A stretch of 7,099 nt of DNA, from contig CAZCZJ010000101.1 of assembly GCA_964503235.1 (NCBI GenBank), positions 1 to 7,099 of the forward strand, in the 5' to 3' direction. Position 1 is the stretch's first letter. The number at the start of each line of letters is the position of its first letter. Shown piece after piece: positions 6,088-7,099 of the stretch. This stretch comes from W425 sp964503235 (GTDB lineage Bacteria > Chloroflexota > Dehalococcoidia > Dehalococcoidales > RBG-16-60-22). The notes beneath the pieces were generated by a model. It worked only from the letters and a program-made list of their open reading frames with translations. It did no database searches and was not told the DNA's origin. The position numbers and the translations under genes were made by a program.

Positions 6088-6369
6088 TTACAGAGTATCA
6101 AGGTCAATTTTTGAAACCCTGCCCTCCGCTACATCAGAAAGACCCCGTTGAATTAATTCAAGAACGTCAGGATTTTGAAAGACCCATGCCTCAGAAGCGG
6201 GAACGGCTACTTGAGGATCAAGTATAATTTGCCCATCGCTATTGGCGTATATGTGGTATATAATATCTTTACGCGCAAAAGCAGAAGGTAAAACCACTCG
6301 CCTTCTTGAATCTGGTTTAACACTTCTACCAATTCCTACAAAATCTTTTTTTTTGATTTTAATCGTCAT
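6088..6369 (-). CDS. AbrB-like antitoxin of the toxin-antitoxin pair
   Basis: A 93-aa DNA-binding antitoxin. Residues about 14-52 form a swapped-hairpin AbrB-type domain: SVKPDSRRRVVLPSAF (16-31), then IIYHIYANSDGQIILDP. The rest (VPASEAWVFQNPDVLELIQRGL, then AEGRVSKIDL) is the partner-binding tail typical of antitoxins paired with such toxins. The gene comes first in the operon, which is the usual antitoxin order. The ATG at 6369 is preceded by a purine-rich leader (GGAGG, then AGGTGGG). A run of nine A at codons 6-8 (6354-6346) makes the N-terminus slippage-prone. The cassette is visibly AT-richer than the genes to its left, consistent with acquisition. It should neutralize the toxin and repress its own promoter. 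Confidence 0.8.
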   Translation of the reverse strand: MTIKIKKKDFVGIGRSVKPDSRRRVVLPSAFARKDIIYHIYANSDGQIILDPQVAVPASEAWVFQNPDVLELIQRGLSDVAEGRVSKIDLDTL

Positions 6370-6403
6370 ATACCCACCTACCTCCCTCCATACCTACATA
6401 AAT

Positions 6404-6430
6404 ATTATACTATAGTGGGAATTTTGTCAA
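6404..6430 (-). promoter_or_regulatory. Promoter of the toxin-antitoxin operon
   Basis: On the - strand, a perfect -35 TTGACA (6430-6425) and a perfect -10 TATAAT (6409-6404) are separated by 15 bp, two short of optimal. The predicted start near 6397 leaves a leader of about 28 nt before the antitoxin ATG. The short spacer plus overlapping half-sites fits an autoregulated promoter. Confidence 0.75.
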
Positions 6431-6447
6431 GTGGGTATTTCCCACTT
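6414..6447. promoter_or_regulatory. Operator-like half-sites over the toxin-antitoxin promoter
   Basis: AGTGGGAATTT (6414-6424) and AGTGGGTATTT (6430-6440) are direct repeats 16 bp apart. The second forms, with CCCACTT (6441-6447), a 7-bp inverted repeat around TATTT. The -35 box lies between the two direct repeats, and the left copy lies in the promoter spacer. A fourth GTGGGTA lies on the - strand at 6377-6371, just before the antitoxin ATG. The layout suits cooperative repression by the AbrB-like antitoxin; binding is inferred. Confidence 0.6.
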
Positions 6448-6820
6448 TTTACAAAACAATCAATATGTGATTATTTAAGGCGAAACATCCAAATCTACTA
6501 GGTTAGTTAATATATAAGACAAAAATGGCCAACCTGCTTACCTCTAACTCCCCACACAGATCAAATGCCATACTGATTTGTATATTATTATAGTCTATGT
6601 TTTTTCTAGCGTACTCTCGTCAAATTGATAAACTACCTATCGGCGTTTGACATTTCATCCCGAATTACCGTAAACTAGTATGGCGTAGTTTCCTGTATTT
6701 TGAACAATGGGAGACTTATATCAGACGGGCAAAGGGGACAAATAGGCTTATACAACTCGCTATCTATATTACACACAAATACCACCGGTGCCTGCGGGCA
6801 TTTTGCGTCCCTATCTGTAA
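6448..6820. other. AT-rich gene-poor stretch with no supported gene
   Basis: I see no intact gene, RNA gene or long repeat here. The longest open stretch is about 70 codons on the + strand from 6652 into the next region, with no ATG or ribosome binding site. An antisense stretch of about 56 codons (6670-6840, - strand) reads like protein (VAFLTDRDAK, then CPQAPVVFVCNIDSELYKP). It has no start and is bounded by stops. It may be eroded coding sequence. Confidence 0.4.
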
Positions 6821-6964
6821 GAAAGGCAACCAGTATATCCGGGTGTTAAAGCTGAAAGTTTGATATGGGATTGCTCAAAGGAAGAAGGAAAGCATTCTCT
6901 CTTACCCCAGGAGGTAAAACGCTACCTCAACCAATTTATGGATTTGACAGTAGCTGAGATATGA
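6821..6964 (+). pseudogene. Possible 3' end of a decayed gene
   Basis: A stop-to-stop stretch of 47 codons without a usable start reads VKAESLIWDCSKEEG, then HSLLPQEVKRYLNQFMD, and ends at a TGA at 6962-6964. It runs directly into a plausible terminator, as a genuine gene end would. No family is recognised. The upstream part would require a frame change near 6840. It may equally be chance; competing open frames exist on both strands. Confidence 0.2.
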
Positions 6965-6990
6965 TAGCACCCGTCAAATCCTCTTTTTCT
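6940..6990 (+). terminator. Probable rho-independent terminator
   Basis: A perfect 9-bp stem, GGATTTGAC (6940-6948) with GTCAAATCC (6973-6981), encloses a 24-nt loop and is followed by TCTTTTTCT. The loop is long, so efficiency is uncertain. It would insulate the gene starting at 7084 from upstream transcription. Confidence 0.55.
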
Positions 6991-7083
6991 GTTCCCCTAG
7001 ATACACTATTCGATGAAAAAACAACTGGAAAATGTAATCACGTATTAGTTCTGAAAAGTAAAAAGCAAACTGGAGGAAAATAA

Positions 7084-7099
7084 ATGGCTTATCCAAAAT
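7084..7099 (+). CDS. Start of an unidentified gene (runs off the window)
   Basis: An ATG at 7084 is preceded by GGAGG (7072-7076) with a 7-nt spacer, the same arrangement as the reductase/rhodanese gene. Only five complete codons (Met-Ala-Tyr-Pro-Lys) are visible, too few to identify the protein. Confidence comes only from the ribosome binding site and spacing. No clear promoter is seen between the terminator ending at 6990 and this start. Confidence 0.6.

Noticed and set aside
6618..6651. Inverted repeat GTCAAA / TTTGAC as a regulatory site or promoter
   Set aside because: Only 6 bp per arm with a 20-bp gap, and no -10 box at a usable distance on either strand.
6448..7083. CRISPR array, tRNA, transposon ends or attachment site in the gene-poor region
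   Set aside because: I found no regularly spaced repeats, no tRNA-like cloverleaf, and no terminal inverted repeats with target duplications.

Overview
The window looks like chromosomal DNA from an anaerobic bacterium. The left part carries the end of a large molybdopterin oxidoreductase and its iron-sulfur partner, followed by flavin enzymes of anaerobic redox and sulfur metabolism. Strong GGAGG ribosome binding sites, consensus sigma70-type promoters, moderately GC-rich genes and frequent ATA and AGA/AGG codons would fit a Dehalococcoidia-like Chloroflexota or another deep-branching anaerobe. That placement is inference; there is no rRNA or marker gene here.

Region 1 (1-2140, + strand): the 3' part of a DMSO-reductase-family catalytic subunit (reading frame open at the left edge), then a 16-cysteine ferredoxin subunit with a C-terminal beta-domain. 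This is the layout of the small subunit of pyrogallol-phloroglucinol transhydroxylase. A rho-independent terminator at 2106-2136 ends the unit. No membrane-anchor gene follows, so the pair is probably a soluble enzyme, or one anchored by something outside the window.

Region 2 (2184-4762): a divergent pair, a nitroreductase-family flavoprotein on the - strand and a CoA-disulfide reductase/rhodanese fusion on the + strand. They share a roughly 190-bp control region with two back-to-back promoters. The fusion gene's Shine-Dalgarno sequence lies inside a near-perfect palindrome.

Region 3 (4763-5657): a 240-bp control region with a striking 35-bp dyad and a promoter, then a class II (FucA/AraD-like) aldolase gene. 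The aldolase is best started at the ATG at 5004.

Region 4 (5785-6450, - strand): a visibly AT-richer toxin-antitoxin cassette, AbrB-like antitoxin first and RelE/ParE-like toxin second. Its promoter has perfect hexamers and is decorated with GTGGG[A/T]A half-sites. The toxin starts at a TTG just past two in-frame stops.

Region 5 (6448-7083): about 630 bp with no convincing intact gene. It holds short open stretches, a possible eroded gene end and a plausible terminator at 6940-6990. A new + strand gene with a good ribosome binding site begins at 7084 and runs off the window.
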